64,000 nucleotides of DNA from Pseudoruegeria sp039972875 (GTDB taxonomy: Bacteria > Pseudomonadota > Alphaproteobacteria > Rhodobacterales > Rhodobacteraceae), in assembly GCA_039972875.1 (NCBI GenBank), contig JBDWMA010000019.1:62001-126000 (forward strand), written 5' to 3'. Below the pieces are notes generated by a model, which was not told the origin of the DNA, did not search any database, and saw only the letters and a program-made list of their open reading frames with translations. Positions 62,858 to 64,000 of the stretch are shown here, in pieces. Each line of letters starts with the position of its first letter. Position 1 is the stretch's first letter. A program made the translations under genes and the position numbers.

Positions 62858-64000
62858 TCATTTACGAGGTTTTGCACGCAGCGTCGGATCGGCCTGTGTC
62901 GGATCCTCGGGCCAAGGGTGTTTCGGATACCGCCCGCGCATGTCCTTGCGCACATCAGAATAAGAGCTGTGCCAGAACGCGGGCACATCCATTGTGGTTT
63001 GCAATGGCTTGCGGGAAGGGGACAACAACGTCACCCGCAGGGGCGTGCGATTGGGGCCAACTGTTGGATGTACGGTGGTTCCAAACATCTCTTGTAAGCG
63101 TAATTCGATTTCCGGAGACTCCCCGCTGTAGTCAATCGGTATGCGGTTGCCGAGCGGAGAGGTAAAATGGCTGGGCACCTGTTGATTCACCATTTGTTGT
63201 TGCGCCCACGTCAGATGGTTGCGGAGGGGCTCCAGCAGATCCAAAGCTTTTAGGTCCGCCTCGGTGCGGACATCTGATAGATGCGGCAGCAGCCATTGCT
63301 CTAAGGTCTCCATCAGAGCTTCCTCAGAAAAGCTTGGGATGTCCTCTCCACCGTCTGCCAGTAGATTCACCCGTGCACGGAATCGGTTGGCCGCCGCCGA
63401 GAACCGCAATCCGATGTCGCGAATGCCGTCCAAACCCGCCAAAGCCCGTGCATCATCGGGGATGTCTTTCCAAATGCGGTCCTGCAAAACCAGCGCCCCA
63501 AAGCGCTCCTGCCGACGGGCCTCGATGCGTCGCTCGCGCTTGGACCAACTGCAGTGCTCAACCCAGTGGATTTGATTGCCAAACAGTCCCCGCACTTCAG
63601 ACTCGCTCAGCGTAGCAGCCTGACGAATACGGGCGTCTTTGGCTTTACCATCCGTATCGGTGACGACCAACAACCGCGTTCCGGCCATGGAATCCTCAGA
63701 GGCCATCACAACACCGGACCCGCCGGATAAAATCCAGCGGGGATCATCGCCCGGACGGCGCAATCCGATGCGGTCGGGATAGGCCAGTGCCGCCAGTTCT
63801 GCGGTTGATAAGGGTGGGCGATCCTTTAACCCTTTGCGCAGGCGTTTTGCCTCGTCCCGAATACGCGCCAAAGCAGCCGGATTTGCCTCACGGCTGCGGT
63901 CCCCGCGCAGGGCGGCCAGACGTAAATCGAGATCCGCCGAATTACCCCGTAGTGGATCCCTGTCTGCCAATAAAGCCGCCAACGACGCGGCCTGTGCCCC
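62858..64000 (-). CDS. hrpB: ATP-dependent helicase HrpB, C-terminal part
   Basis: The frame is open to the window edge, so only the last 380 residues are visible. They match the HrpB C-terminal domain: AYPDRIGLRRPGD, GRGVVM-like GSGVVMASEDSMAG, FGNQIHWVEHCSWSKRERRI, and the ending VTLLSPSRKPLQTTMDVPAFW with YSDVRKDMRGRYPKHPWPED. The helicase core lies outside. HrpB is a DEAH-type helicase of unclear function, implicated in mRNA processing in some bacteria. Confidence 0.95.
   Translation of the reverse strand, partial: GAQAASLAALLADRDPLRGNSADLDLRLAALRGDRSREANPAALARIRDEAKRLRKGLKDRPPLSTAELAALAYPDRIGLRRPGDDPRWILSGGSGVVMASEDSMAGTRLLVVTDTDGKAKDARIRQAATLSESEVRGLFGNQIHWVEHCSWSKRERRIEARRQERFGALVLQDRIWKDIPDDARALAGLDGIRDIGLRFSAAANRFRARVNLLADGGEDIPSFSEEALMETLEQWLLPHLSDVRTEADLKALDLLEPLRNHLTWAQQQMVNQQVPSHFTSPLGNRIPIDYSGESPEIELRLQEMFGTTVHPTVGPNRTPLRVTLLSPSRKPLQTTMDVPAFWHSSYSDVRKDMRGRYPKHPWPEDPTQADPTLRAKPRK

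Noticed and set aside
1..64000. Mobile elements, CRISPR arrays, tRNA or rRNA genes
   Set aside because: No transposase, integrase, direct-repeat array, tRNA T-loop context or rRNA segment was recognised by eye; a tRNA scan and covariance-model search would be needed to be certain.

Overview
This window looks like chromosomal DNA of an alphaproteobacterium of the Rhodobacterales, most likely a marine Roseobacter-group member. The evidence is gene content and style: a urea ABC transporter, a carnitine/gamma-butyrobetaine catabolic operon, the Anbu-type proteasome-like operon, a fused malic enzyme/phosphotransacetylase, a membrane-anchored CycM-like cytochrome c, a small SRP RNA, a Hint-domain protein, and moderate GC with many ATGA-type overlaps. 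No insertion sequence, phage, CRISPR array, rRNA or tRNA was recognised. It reads as a stable, densely coded chromosomal segment with two truncated genes at its edges (a fumarylacetoacetate-hydrolase family gene at the left, hrpB at the right).

Layout. 1-2.1 kb: FAH-family hydrolase (5' end cut off), convergent with a D-lactate/D-2-hydroxyglutarate-type FAD oxidase. 2.1-9.1 kb: urtABCDE on the minus strand, with a divergent LysR regulator and a perfect inverted repeat between them. 9.2-11.7 kb: YbaY/META-domain envelope protein and an MscS channel. 12.0-16.0 kb: the four-gene Anbu operon (ATP-grasp, alpha-E, transglutaminase, Anbu peptidase). 16.1-24.4 kb: a PcaD-like hydrolase and a GlxA/CdhR-type regulator, divergent from a five-gene operon predicted to take gamma-butyrobetaine/crotonobetaine/carnitine to glycine betaine. 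Its CoA ligase is of the ADP(NDP)-forming type. 24.4-33 kb: GNAT, glyA, nadK, Hint protein, prpE and maeB. 33.1-38.8 kb: a double-cupin protein followed by the tight nucleoside-salvage operon cdd-deoA-deoB-add-upp. 38.9-49.6 kb: SPOR protein, LysR regulator, an overlooked 53-residue basic protein gene with its own promoter, operator and terminator, lipoprotein, dnaX, an ankyrin gene behind a structured leader, rsgA, the SRP RNA gene ffs, and a TetR/hydrolase pair with twin operators. 48.5-56.6 kb: BamA-like outer-membrane barrel, cpdB-like nucleotidase, nudC, SRPBCC and DUF2867 proteins, pheA, cycM and a metallo-beta-lactamase-fold hydrolase. 57-64 kb: yejABEF peptide/microcin C-type importer and the C-terminal part of hrpB.

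How the parts fit. The window is rich in uptake and use of organic nitrogen and carbon: urea import, methylated-amine (carnitine-type) degradation, oligopeptide import, nucleotide breakdown (cpdB) and nucleoside salvage, and propionate and malate use. The items most worth following up are the Anbu operon with its predicted peptide-ligating partners, the CoA-ligase variant of the carnitine route, the small divergent gene at 41.07 kb whose promoter spacer is a perfect palindrome, the mutually exclusive RNA helices upstream of the ankyrin gene, and a possible frameshifted small gene between ffs and rsgA. All functions are inferred from reading protein sequences by eye; no database search was run.
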